This document shows, in pieces, positions 21,572 to 31,493 of a stretch of DNA of 38,169 nucleotides; position 1 is the first letter of the stretch, and each line of letters opens with the position of its first letter. Location: positions 1 through 38,169 of the forward strand of contig PYSS01000192.1 of NCBI GenBank assembly GCA_003049465.1, in the 5' to 3' direction. A program made the position numbers and the translations under genes. The notes beneath the pieces are model-generated. The model saw nothing but the letters and a program-made list of their open reading frames with translations, ran no database searches and was not told the origin of the DNA. This DNA is from Magnaporthiopsis rhizophila. Its lineage: Eukaryota; Ascomycota; Sordariomycetes; Magnaporthales; Magnaporthaceae.

Positions 21572-24042
21572 TATCAACCACCTACCTACCTACCTACATA
21601 CCATATACATACAATATGTTGCATTTTCGTCTTTTGTCCCCGTGGTTGCGAACCCTGCTTCTCCGTGGGCCTCGGTTTCATTTTTCGTCAAAACTTCCTT
21701 TTGTGTGTCCATATCTCGAGTACTCTAGGTAGGGCTCGCCATGCCACTCAGAAAAGGGACAGCCCCGGGAGCACATGCGCGTCTGTCGAGGTGTTTCCTT
21801 GCACCCCAATATGTTCCAGCCCTGGCCTGAACCAACCATGCTGCGCCTTGCCGGGATCCCACGATTGTGCTAGTTCACAAGGTCCCGGTAGTAGTCCCGG
21901 TGGCTGGCGCTAGGCGCTTCCATAGACCCTACCGCGGCCTGGAAACAATGTTTTGCCGGAGGTGCTTATTTCTACCAAACAAGTTGATCTAGCGTCTTCC
22001 TTCTCGTCCACCCTGGCGTTTCTCTTCCGGCGTGGCTTCATGGGGGGCCTGGCGCCACGCTGGATGAACAATACACAGACAATACCTCTTCGGTCGTAGT
22101 CCCTGGAGTTGTCGGGGGACTTCGGGGCCCTTCGGCGGGCTGGACGGGCATTCCGCGCCTTTGTGGTCTGACAATAAGGGTGGGGCACCCAAAAAAGCAT
22201 CGCTCGCTTGAGGCCGACATGGAAATTCGACCACGTCGCTACATGACGTAACAGAAGGACCGAGCCACCACCATCCTCAAGGAAAGCGAGAACCATGGGG
22301 CCCATGTTTGCACTTCACAGAGAACGCTCCGGGCTCGTCTGGGGTGGCACGGAATGCACCAAGGCGACGAACCGACAAACAAAAAGGCACCACATGATGG
22401 CCCTGCGTGTTACCTACCTACATACGTCGCCCCCTGACCCGGGAGCCTCGCCATGGTGGTGTGTGGTTGTCTAAAAATTGGCGCTGGATGCGATGTAGAT
22501 CCTGTTGGGGCTGCTGGTCGTGGTTTGAGGTGGGTTCCGGGATCATGGATCCAATTAAACTCTAGTCCCGTCGGCTGCAATTTACAGTGCACGCAACAGC
22601 CAGAAGTTCGTTTCCGGCAGGCAACCCCCTTCCAGACGCCAACGTGACCGGAAGTACCGAGCAGCTTTCCAAACACCGTTCTGCAGGTCGTGCTTGCCTG
22701 TGCTTGTCTCCCGTCTCTGTGTGCCTGGTCAAACTTGCTCGATTTGTACTAGGTACCTGCCATGGAAGGTAATGGATGTATCTGCCCACTTGAGGTACCA
22801 GCCCACCAACCGGGGACCACCCGCTCCAAACATTGATTTACGGTCTCGCTAACTTTTTAGGCAACATGCTTACCATGTACCGAGTACCTAGGCGAAAGAA
22901 AAGTTATGGGGTTCTGGTGTGAGGATCACACCGCCTGGGTAACAGACGTTTATTTGGGGTATGCATGTCCATCGGGCATGTAAAGGGAAGCCTAACACCA
23001 GCATCCAGACTCTTGGCTCTCTTCACGTTCTACCCCACGATCGAGTCACCCGACGACCTCGAGCAAACTCTGTTCGGTCTGACGCTTCCTATTTTAAGCA
23101 TCTCGACAGCGACCTCTATACCTCCCCGCCGGTATTTCTGTAGCCCCCGTGCCCCTGGAGAGGGTCTCTGAGATGCGGATACAATCGGACGGACGGCTGT
23201 TTGCCCGGCTTATTCGATTCCACAGGGGGGCTGCTGCCCCAGTTCAGTGAGGGCCCTGCCGCCCACGTAGTGCCAGGCCCAGGCACGCCGCCCGTGCATC
23301 ATCCCGCATACATACACAAACGCACAGCCACGCGCTAGTCCTTTAACCAACCCAGGTAGCGCGGGGCAAGATCAGATGTATGGATGCGCGCGGCAGATGC
23401 AAACCACGCACCACCTAACCTGGGTATCGCATGGACGTCGACCAGCGAGACAAGAGAGGGAAAAAAAAAAAAAACAGGGCTGGCGTGGCGCCGGGTTTGC
23501 CGGGACTCTCGGCCGGAACGCCATCTCCGGGTCGCACCAACCCCGAAAGGGCCGTCTAGTGTGGTAAAAAGCACGGCGCGGGCGGGCAACGCAAAACCTT
23601 TTTCTCGCCCTGTTTTTGTTTGTTTCTTGTCTATGGGTGCTGACAAAAAAGAAAAAAAAAAAAAAAAAAACTATCTCTTAGCACCTCCCCACCCCGCTCG
23701 TTCGCTGCTACTACCTTACCTTACCTTGCCTATACCCACGCTCGCCGAGGGGTATATTGTTTTGTGTGTGTGGTAAGTCGGGTGTGAGTGTCAACAACCC
23801 TTGCTGGGGCCCTCCTCCGGCAAACCGACGCGTTCATGCCGCCTGGTCGGGAAGGCATGCTACATTACACGCCCGCCAAGAACTGCCTGATCTTGACAGT
23901 AACGACGACGAGTCGGGGGAGCCAGTCAGCCCCAACAAAGCTCGGCGACCAGGACCAGGTTCGGGTTTAAGGTCGCCAAGCTTAACCTAGGTCCGAGGCA
24001 GCAAGTGTCCATCCCACCATCCATCCCCTCCTCGTGCCGGCC
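20265..24042. other. Gene-poor region upstream of dioxygenase-like gene and RIB7
   Basis: This is 3.8 kb with no supportable gene on either strand; the open frames are short, overlap one another and show no recognisable domain. The left end is the promoter side of the dioxygenase gene, with a TATATATAT stretch near 20356-20364 about 90 bp upstream of its ATG. The right end is the RIB7 promoter. It holds TAGG-type repeats (20311-20330, 20515-20534, 21581-21597, 22411-22421), a T36 run (21535-21570) and A-runs at 23461-23474 and 23652-23670. Confidence 0.45.
21535..21570 (+). repeat. T36 homopolymer followed by (CCTA)n
   Basis: Thirty-six consecutive T residues precede a short (CCTA)4 tract at 21581-21597. 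This could be a polymerase-slippage hotspot or the poly(A) end of an old retroposed sequence on the minus strand, but I see no element body beside it. Confidence 0.9.
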
Positions 24043-25023
24043 ATGGCCGAGTGCGAGTGGTTGGACTTCGCTTCCGGGGATGCCGACCAGCTCGAGCGTC
24101 GCCTGCCGCCCGTCCACTTGTCAACAGGGCGTCGGGGCGAAGGGGCTCCCGCTCTAGCACAGAACGAGGAAGAGCAGGGGCTATCGACGACACCACCGCC
24201 ACAACCGCCCAGTGGAAGGGATGCTCTACAAGCTTCCGCTCGCCCCTTCGTCACGCTGACCTTTGCCACCTCGCTCGACTCCTCTCTGGCTCTGGCCCCG
24301 GGCGTCAGGACGGCAATCTCGGGTCCCAAGTCCAAAGCCATGACGCACTTTTTGCGTAGCCGCCACGACGCCATCCTGGTGGGCGCAGGCACCGCCATTG
24401 CTGATGACCCGGGCCTCAACTGCCGTCTGGCTGCCTCCTCGCCCGGCGGCGGCGACGGTGGTGGTGCCCGCAAGCCACAGCACCAGCCTCGCCCCGTCGT
24501 CGTGGACCCGCGTGGCCGCTGGCGCTTTTCAGAAGGCAGCAAGGTGATGCGATTTGCCGATTCTGGCCTCGGCCTGGCTCCTTTTGTCATCATCACTCCC
24601 ACCGCCCTCCAGCAGGTCTCGGCCGAGAGAAGGGCGGTCCTGGAAAGCCGCGGGGGCGGGTATATCGTGCTGGCGGGCGCCAAGGGATCGGGCTCGGGCG
24701 CGACCTCTGGGATTTTAGATTGGTCTAGCATATTATCCGCCCTCCACGCTAAAGGGATTCGGAGTCTTATGATCGAGGGCGGTGGCCACGTCATCAACAC
24801 CCTCTTGGGGAGTCGCCGCAACAGGACCATGGTAGACTCGGTCATCATCACCATCGCCCCAACCTGGCTCGGACCTGGCGGAGTCGTCGTGTCACCGGAC
24901 AGGGAGCCGGCGCTCGACCACGACGGCGTCCCGGCCCCAGCCCCTGCGCCGCTGCGCCTTGGCAACGTTTCGTGGCACCAACTTGGGGATGATATGGTAC
25001 TCTGCGGGGATATGGGACAATGA
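24043..25023 (+). CDS. RIB7: 2,5-diamino-6-ribosylamino-pyrimidinone 5'-phosphate reductase
   Basis: This is an intronless gene of 326 aa, taken from the first in-frame ATG; the frame is open 9 nt further up only with GTG. The RibD C-terminal reductase fold is recognised from TFATSLDSSLA near residue 74, the GAGTAIADDPGLNCRL core near 114-129, RPVVVDPRGRW near 149, and the IEGGGHVINTLL cofactor-binding element near 244-255. In fungi Rib7 reduces the ribosyl side chain with NADPH in the second step of riboflavin synthesis, before deamination. It is longer than yeast Rib7 (244 aa) because of a disordered N-terminus and Gly/Ala-rich loops. It has no operon-like partner; the next gene (CUE1-like) is convergent. 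Confidence 0.92.
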   Translation: MAECEWLDFASGDADQLERRLPPVHLSTGRRGEGAPALAQNEEEQGLSTTPPPQPPSGRDALQASARPFVTLTFATSLDSSLALAPGVRTAISGPKSKAMTHFLRSRHDAILVGAGTAIADDPGLNCRLAASSPGGGDGGGARKPQHQPRPVVVDPRGRWRFSEGSKVMRFADSGLGLAPFVIITPTALQQVSAERRAVLESRGGGYIVLAGAKGSGSGATSGILDWSSILSALHAKGIRSLMIEGGGHVINTLLGSRRNRTMVDSVIITIAPTWLGPGGVVVSPDREPALDHDGVPAPAPAPLRLGNVSWHQLGDDMVLCGDMGQ

Positions 25024-25703
25024 GACCCGTTGTGTGCGTGGTTACTACATACAGAGGTGCTGCCACCCTCATCGCGGTCAAACTTAATCCCGGATGAGCG
25101 GCATTTTTTCTCTATATGCATAGATCCATGCGAGCACACCCTGGCTTAGTTGTTTCAACTCTATTTTGACCCGTTTGCTGCAAGGTCCCTGGGTCAAACG
25201 AGGCGCCGAGGTTTCTAACGTGGCTTTTCTGGCTTTCGTATCTCTTATGGATATGTGAGATATGATATGCAAAAGAATTCCTTGATAGGGTAAGAATAAC
25301 CTGGCGGATTTTTTTTCTAAAGCAAGAAAAAATGAAAACGCTCCGATAAACTCCCACCTAAGCGGAATGCCAAGGACATGGTGGGACGAACGCGTAGAGG
25401 CGACAAACGGACAAACGGGAAAAAAAAGAAGGGCAACAAAAAAAAATCAACCGCTAGGTACCTAGGTAGGTAGGTAGTTACTGTTCATGACCGTATTCGC
25501 AAATCCGAAACTCAGCCAGCCAGCCACCTCTGCCCGACCACTCCAGGACTCGCCAATCGGACTTCTACATGCGAGGCGATGCATGCAGAAACCGGAGCCG
25601 GGGTTCAGCCACACGCAACTCTAATAGATGGGAGATAGATGTGTGCGTGTGTGTGCGCGGCAGGGCGCAGAGAGGAAAAAAGACTTTAGCCACGGTGAGC
25701 GGT
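25024..25703. other. Convergent spacer between RIB7 and CUE1-like gene
   Basis: No gene is seen. It includes A-rich tracts near 25420-25448 and a TAGG-type microsatellite at 25455-25477. Confidence 0.4.
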
Positions 25704-26498
25704 TTATGCGGAGCTGCCGGCAGCCTTCTCGGCGGCCATCTTGGCCTCCATCTTCCTCCTGGCCGCGAGGATCATGTCGTCCCGCCTCTTCTGCAGCAGC
25801 GCCTGCCTCTCGTCGCGGCTCGAGCTCCATGCCTTGCCGCCCTTGCCGCTGCTGCTCCCGGTAGCGGCGGCAGCGTCCTCGCCCGACGACGACGACGATG
25901 ACGCCGCCGCGACCTTGTCGTGGAGGTTGTATCTCGTGATAAGGTCCGGCTGCGCCGCCGCCGCCCCTGCTGCGGGGGAGGGTGTGGTCGCCGTCGCGGC
26001 GGCCGAGGGCGGTGGCGTGGGAGGTGGGGGAGGCTGGAAGGTAATGGGCGGCTGTGGGCGATTTTTTGTTTAGTAACGCGACCGCCCGTGTAACAAATAA
26101 GATCATGGTCGACTGGGACGTCCATAAAACAAAAGCAAGAAAAAAAAAATAAAACTCACCGTCTCCAGCCGCCCAGCCAGGATGCGATCCGTCGTAGCAG
26201 TCAGGTTGCCGCCGTTGCGCTGCAGGTCCCACAGCACGGTGCGCCGGTCGACCTGCGGGAACATCTGCTGTATCCTCTCGACCGCCGCCTCCCGTTCGCG
26301 GGATACGGGCCCGCCGCCGCCGCCTCGCCTGGCGCCCGCCCCGGACTGGCTGCTGCCGTCCCGGCCACCGGCCGCGCCGGCTTGGTTCCCACCGCTGCCG
26401 CCTGCGCCGCCTGGCGTTGAAAACAGATACCGCAGCACCAGGCCCGAGAAGACCAGGACCAGGATCAAGGAGGGCACGTTGATCTGCTCGTTCGCCAT
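25704..26498 (-). CDS. CUE1: CUE-domain ER membrane protein, Cue1-like
   Basis: The gene is complement(join(25704..26051,26160..26498)), 228 aa; the 108-bp intron is GTGAGT...CAG in phase 0. The start lies in a strong ACCATGG context. Residues about 9-26 form one N-terminal membrane anchor, followed by a Gly/Ala linker. A CUE ubiquitin-binding domain at about 71-113 has the MFP element (79-81) and a conserved NGGNLTATTDRIL end. The C-terminus (about 195-226) is a charged helix with RQALLQKRRDDMILAARR, matching the place of the Ubc7-binding region of Cue1. In yeast Cue1 tethers and activates the E2 Ubc7 at the ER for ER-associated degradation. The domain order matches; orthology is an inference from that order. 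Confidence 0.85.
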
Positions 26499-27924
26499 GG
26501 TGGGTCGTTGTGGAAGGAAGTGGCCTTTGTTTTCTTTGTCTTGCTTCTGCGGCTCCCTCCCCACCCCTCTCTCTCCTTTTTTCCTTCTTCTTCTCCTTCT
26601 TCTGTCTTTGCCAGAGATGGACAGGTAGGTAGGTGAGTAGGTATATAAAGCCGAGAGATCCCGGGGAGCTCGCTCGCGCCGTCTGACCTGGTCGGGGTTT
26701 TTGCTGGTAATCCGGTGTCCGACGTTGGGCGCGTGCGTGCGTCGGGTCGTCGTCGATTCGGTGGGCCCGCTTCTGAACACGTTTGTGTTTTTGGTTTGTC
26801 GACAGACGGACAAAAGACGAGAACAGGGAAAAAAAAAAAAAAAAAAAAAAAAAAAAANAAAAAAAAAAAAAAAAAAACGAACAGCACAACGAGAGCAGGA
26901 ATTAAAAAATACACAAAGAAAAAAAAGAAAACAATGTGGTGCTCTCAGTTCGCCATTGTAGCTCTCTGCGGGGGGTGGGGACGGGAAATAGGTGGCGTTG
27001 GCGGAGCGGTCAATTATCGTCGGAACATGATTGATGGGCCGCATGTCCGAGAAGGTTGTGTGCTGCATGTGCTTTTCAAACTCAGCCCAGTCGCCCTGAC
27101 CCGGACACTGGCTGCTCCGATAGGGCGTCGCCAAAAAGGTGGCTGATAAAATCGCCCATCAAAAGTACCCGGCGTCATCGAACGAGGAAAAAAAAAAGCC
27201 ACTGCATAAGAACAGGGAAAGCAAAGCAGATCCGTTTTTTTTTTTTTTTATTTTTTTTTTTTTAATCTATGCACATCAGTATTTCTATTCGATTCCTGTA
27301 TCCGGTCGCTGAGACTGACGTCGCCAAACGTTGCGTCGCGCAGCCCAAGTACCAACCCATCCGTACCGAAGTGGGGCCTGTGTGCATGTTGGGAGATTAT
27401 CAGCGAGAACCTGCCCACCCACGTATTCAAATCGGTGGTTTCCATTGATAGGCCACGATTAAACGACGAGAAGGACAGCAGAGCAAAGAAACCGTACAAG
27501 AAACATAGAGACTCCGGGTATCATGGTACGCTGTCAGCTGCTTCAAGCCTCAATGAATATTGCTTCGCCGTGATCCACCAGGCACATGTTGGGCAGTGCA
27601 GAAAGTGGTGGTAAAGAAATACCAGCGTCAGAATATATTTGGTCCCTGGCCCAGTTCTGGGCCAGTCAAACGGACCCGTGCGTCCCCAGAAAGTCATGCT
27701 TAAAACAACGTTTGGCAGCGAAAGCTCGTTCGAGCCTATCATACCGCTGCCTGCTCCAGCCAAGTTTTGCCTCCCACCGAAATCTCAAATGCTGTTCGAG
27801 GAATGTCCTCAAGAGAAATAATCGTGGCTTCCAGAGACTCCTCACCCATAAGAGGGGCTCCCTCTCGTCGCTGCCTAGTGAAACCCACCCCCTCCCCCAT
27901 GGTGAAATACTACCCAACGAATAC
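26499..27924. promoter_or_regulatory. CUE1-like promoter and NOT2 3' flank
   Basis: No gene is supported. It contains a CT-rich leader next to the CUE1-like start, a TAGG tract at 26623-26642 with an adjacent GTATATAAAG, a 49-nt A tract with one undetermined base, and an interrupted T tract at 27235-27263. Long frames drawn through the A tract are artefacts of its low complexity. Confidence 0.4.
26829..26877 (+). repeat. A-tract of 49 nt with one ambiguous base
   Basis: The run is A throughout except for an N at 26858. The true length is probably unresolved by the assembly. Confidence 0.95.
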
Positions 27925-30900
27925 TCAAGCACCTAGGCTGACAGCCATGGGGTTCGTGTCAAGGTCATTGTAATCGAGCGACAGCTCGCGCTGATGCAAC
28001 CATATCCCAAAGAGTTAGCGATTCCCTCGTAGAGCCGTGATAAGAGGCGGCAGCCGACAAGCAGCCGGGACCAGACCAAGAACTTACCCGATCCTTGACC
28101 CACCGGGTGGTGTCCCACACGAGATAATATCCGCGCTCGTGGTTCGGGCTTATCACCTGGGGCATCATGTGCTCGTCCTTTGTGAGCCAGATCTGAAGCT
28201 TCTTGTGCCACCTCCAGTTCCGGTTGTTCCTATGGTAGACAGAGGAAGGATCATGGCCTAAGTTAGTAGTTGGTAGATAATACCACAGCGGCAAGGCCGA
28301 GCAGAGGAGAGGAACTAACAACTCCATGGCAGCCAGTTGTTGCTGCTGGTCGCCCGGAGACGAGTAGAAGATCCACATCAGGGTCTCCTCGTTGAAGCCT
28401 TGAATCTTATTCTCGATTGTCTGGACATTGGTGACCTTGTAGCAGTCGGGTAGGCGGAATTTTGGTATCGCCGGCCGCGGGGGCGTGTCATCGAATGCCG
28501 CGTACACCTGTTCAGATATCGGCCTGGCCGAGGCGTTCATCCAAAGTCAGCAGGGCACAAGTCTCACGAGGCGATATTTTTTATAGACGCCAAAATCACA
28601 GCACAACGTACTCGGAACTCCTAAGCGCCGAATCGAGGCCCATGCTAGTATAGTCAATCCCGGACACAAGGGCGTTGAAGTCAGGGTAGTTGTTCATGAG
28701 ATAGCGAAGGCCCTTGATGCCCCATTTGTCCGCTTCGGTCATCCCACCCAGCGGATCGTGAAATGGCGGTGCCTGTTCTGCCTCGTCCTCCTTGGCCTTC
28801 GCAGCGGGAGCGCTGCCGCCGATGGCCCCGAGGTGGTGACGGTTGTCCGCTTGGTAAGATAGGCCATCCAGAGTTGAGCCCTGCGACGTAATGCCGCCAT
28901 CTCGGGAGGCGGCTGCCTTCTGACGCGGGTCCTCGTCGGCAGCCAAGTTCCGCGACTCGACAGGCCGGGTTCCTAAGGGAGCGCGAAATCAGCACGCTGT
29001 AAGTCATAGCGGCGGGAGAAGATCTCTTCCAGTTGCGAGCCGGGCGAGACCGGACTGACCAACAGGGGAGCGGGCTTCCGTCGCCCTAGTGTTGGCAGAG
29101 AGTGCGCTCAGGAGCCCGTTTCCAGCTCTGCTTGACGGCTGGGCCGAGGACGGTGTGCTGTTGCCTCCTCCTTGCGCGCCAAACCCTAGACTGGACATGA
29201 GGCTGGGAGCGCCGCGCTCGCGGCCAATCTCGCCGTTTGGATTCCGATTCAGCGGCAGGAACTCCTCAACAGCCCCCTGTTGGGACTGTGCGGCTTGGCC
29301 CATGTTCCCTTGGCTTCCGAACCGAAACGAGGCTTGATCTGCAGGCAAACGTGAGCTGGGGGTGAAAAGATCGTCCTGCTGGCTCGTTTGCTGTGCCGAC
29401 AAAGGTGTTGGTTGGTTGCGCTGGACACCAGCAGGGCCGCCTATGTTTCTCGATCCGCCTGTTGACCACATGGTCGATTGGGACGGGTTGGGCAGTTGGG
29501 AGTTGCCGCCTGACAGAGACGGGAACTCGCTGCGGAATTCAACAGGTCAGTATTGTTCGAAATATGTACTTGGAGGAAGCGAGCGCAAGGCGGTTTGGTA
29601 CGGGCTTGGTAAGTGAGGGGAATGTGAGGTGAGGTTGAGAGATGGTGTGAGTTGAAATAGGTAAGCATTCTAGTACCCCTGCACATCACCAGAGGCCGCG
29701 ATCGGCTTTGGCTTGTGGGTGGGCGGAAGACGCGTCGAAGAGCACAGTTCAACCATCCTAAGCTTCGAAGGCTTCAAGGGCTTGGAGGCATACGCAGTGC
29801 TCCGGCTCGGTGCGCGGTTTGGAGGTCCCATCTTGGAGTTCCCCAGCCCGGATCTGCTAAGTAGCAAAATAGAAGATGTGCGTTGGAGGTGGAGTGTTTG
29901 TTGCCGTTGGCGTGTAGAGAGAGCGAGGAAGATGCCAAAGTATTATGCAGGAGGGAGAGGTCAAAGGTATTCAAACATACGAAAGGTCGAGTGGAGTGGC
30001 AGGTTGCGACCCGCTCAAGCTCTGCGCAAAACTGACGTTGCCGCCTAGCTGTCGTGACGGGTTTGGCAGTCCACCGCCGCTCATGGGGATACCGGCACCA
30101 AATGCCCAGCCAGAGCCGTTCCCGCCTGGAGGAATATCACCAAAACCACCATCAGCATTTTCCATCTCATCTTTTTGGCGACCCGAAGAGAAGGCGGGTG
30201 GGGGTGGCAGTGGTCCAGTCTCACCCAGCTTGCCGTTTGGTAACCGGTTCGAAACCGCTCGGCCGGGTTGTTGCGGTTGTTGCTGCTGGCCTCCAAAGCC
30301 TCCTGGCATCCCACGGAGGGATTGCGGTACTGCTCCTGAACGCGCCAAGTCGCTGTCAGTAGCTTTCCTATTGGCGTCGGTACAACTGGGCACTCGTAGT
30401 AAGAACAGGTGTCGTCGAGGGTGGCCAACGAGACGGGATGCAAGTGTCCGAGGTTTTTGTATATCCCACAATCGGCTAGGTCGCGGTCGCGGTCGCAAAA
30501 CCCATCGTGTCCAGATTTTGTAGCCTCAAGGCGAGAGCTGCTGAGTGGTGGAAGGCGCGGCAAGTCGTAGCCCTCCTTATTGCGGGTGCTTGCGGCGCAT
30601 TGCATCTACCGAGAGAAGCAGCACAAGCACCAACGGCCGAGGGCAGCTGCATCGATGGGAAGGCCCGACTGGTCCCGGAGATGGCGCCACTACCCTAGTT
30701 TTTTTTTAGGGGGAAAGGGATGGCAATCGTCGACGGCGATGCGAGGCAGGCGCAATTAGGAGGTGGTCCAGAGGGTTTCTGACGGCCAGGAGGCGAAGGT
30801 CTCGTTCGTCCAGAAGGCGCAAGGGACGCCATCGATACGGCGATAATTGCGGGCGACAAAACGGCGTGGTGGAGGGGTAGGTGGGCGGGCTGGAGGAGGG

Positions 30901-30941
30901 ATGGAGATGGGAGAACCGGCCGGCCTACCTGGTCTATTCAT
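27925..30941 (-). CDS. NOT2: CCR4-NOT complex subunit NOT2, seven exons
   Basis: The gene is complement(join(27925..27990,28088..28229,28320..28523,28612..28972,29060..29529,29981..30335,30929..30941)), 536 aa. The C-terminal NOT box is clear: ADKWGIKGLRYLMNNYPD near 352-369, EETLMWIFYSSPGDQQQQLAAMEL, NRNWRWHKKLQIWL, ERGYYLVWD and ELSLDYNDL at the end. The N-terminal half is Gln/Gly/Pro-rich and disordered, with LDLSEFPSLSGG spanning an exon junction. Junctions for exons 2-7 are supported by conserved residues and by phase. Exon 1 is only 13 nt (MNRP plus one base), chosen because it restores MNRPGAVPQSLRGMPGG after a 593-bp intron; this is the weakest part of the model. NOT2 holds the NOT module to the NOT1 scaffold and acts in deadenylation and transcription control. 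Confidence 0.88.
29530..29980 (-). other. Long second intron of NOT2
   Basis: The intron is 451 bp, GTATGT to CGCAG. Direct joining of its flanks gives LDLS-EFPSLSG, the expected NOT2 motif, so an extra exon inside is unlikely although an open stretch exists at 29670-29867. Confidence 0.7.
30336..30928 (-). other. Long first intron of NOT2 (proposed)
   Basis: At 593 bp this is several times the local norm. It starts GTAGGC and ends TTCAG. An alternative is a start codon inside the frame open upstream of exon 2 (to 30498), whose residues look unconserved. Confidence 0.55.
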
Positions 30942-31493
30942 TGTCGGGGGAGGTTGCTGCGAGCGTGGGGTGGGAGAGGGCCAATTCGGGAGCGTCGAAA
31001 GCATATGCGACCTGGGGAGGCCGTCGGGCGTCGTCGGCGAGGTTATGCGATGGCGCGGCGACCGTTCGGGATGCTGGAACGCGAGAGGCTGTGGTTTTTA
31101 GGCCTGTTTGTCGCCGATGTTGGTTCTCCAAGTTGCAAGGCTCGTTGCAATGTGACCTGGCCGCGCCAAGAGCATGCACAGTGGCCCGTGCCCCTGTATA
31201 GTGCAACACCATTGGGCATTCCGCACCATAGCCTGGCCCCAGCCTTCCGCGGCCCACCCCAGCTCCTCAGCCTTTCCAGGGATCCGCCTCGCTGCAGGTT
31301 CCATGTGCGTTTGTCACCCCGCTCGATCGAGTTCCGTCATGATCACGCGTGCACAAATGGGTCTGCCCCGAATTCGTTTGCACTCTCCTTTTCTCTTTGG
31401 TCTGCATCCCGGCGCGTTTGTCTACCTAGGTACCTAATTGATGTCAATCGACTCCATTCTGCCATATGATCACGGGCAGACATGTGCTCGCTT
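30942..31493. promoter_or_regulatory. NOT2 promoter and ZNG1 3' flank
   Basis: This is 552 bp with no gene seen. The upstream region of NOT2 (-) and the 3' end of ZNG1 (-) share it. Confidence 0.4.

Noticed and set aside
23982..25139. 385-codon minus-strand frame opposite RIB7
   Set aside because: Low-complexity antisense shadow with no recognisable domain.
25621..26889. 422-codon minus-strand frame spanning the CUE1-like gene
   Set aside because: It runs through the A tract with the ambiguous base and through the CUE1-like exons in the wrong frame.
29670..29867. Possible extra exon inside the second NOT2 intron
   Set aside because: Direct joining of the flanking exons already yields the expected LDLSEFPSLSG in phase, and the open stretch shows no NOT2-like sequence.
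30245..30255. Perfect B-box-like GGTTCGAAACC
   Set aside because: It lies inside a NOT2 coding exon in the conserved-looking N-terminal region, and no A box or cloverleaf surrounds it.
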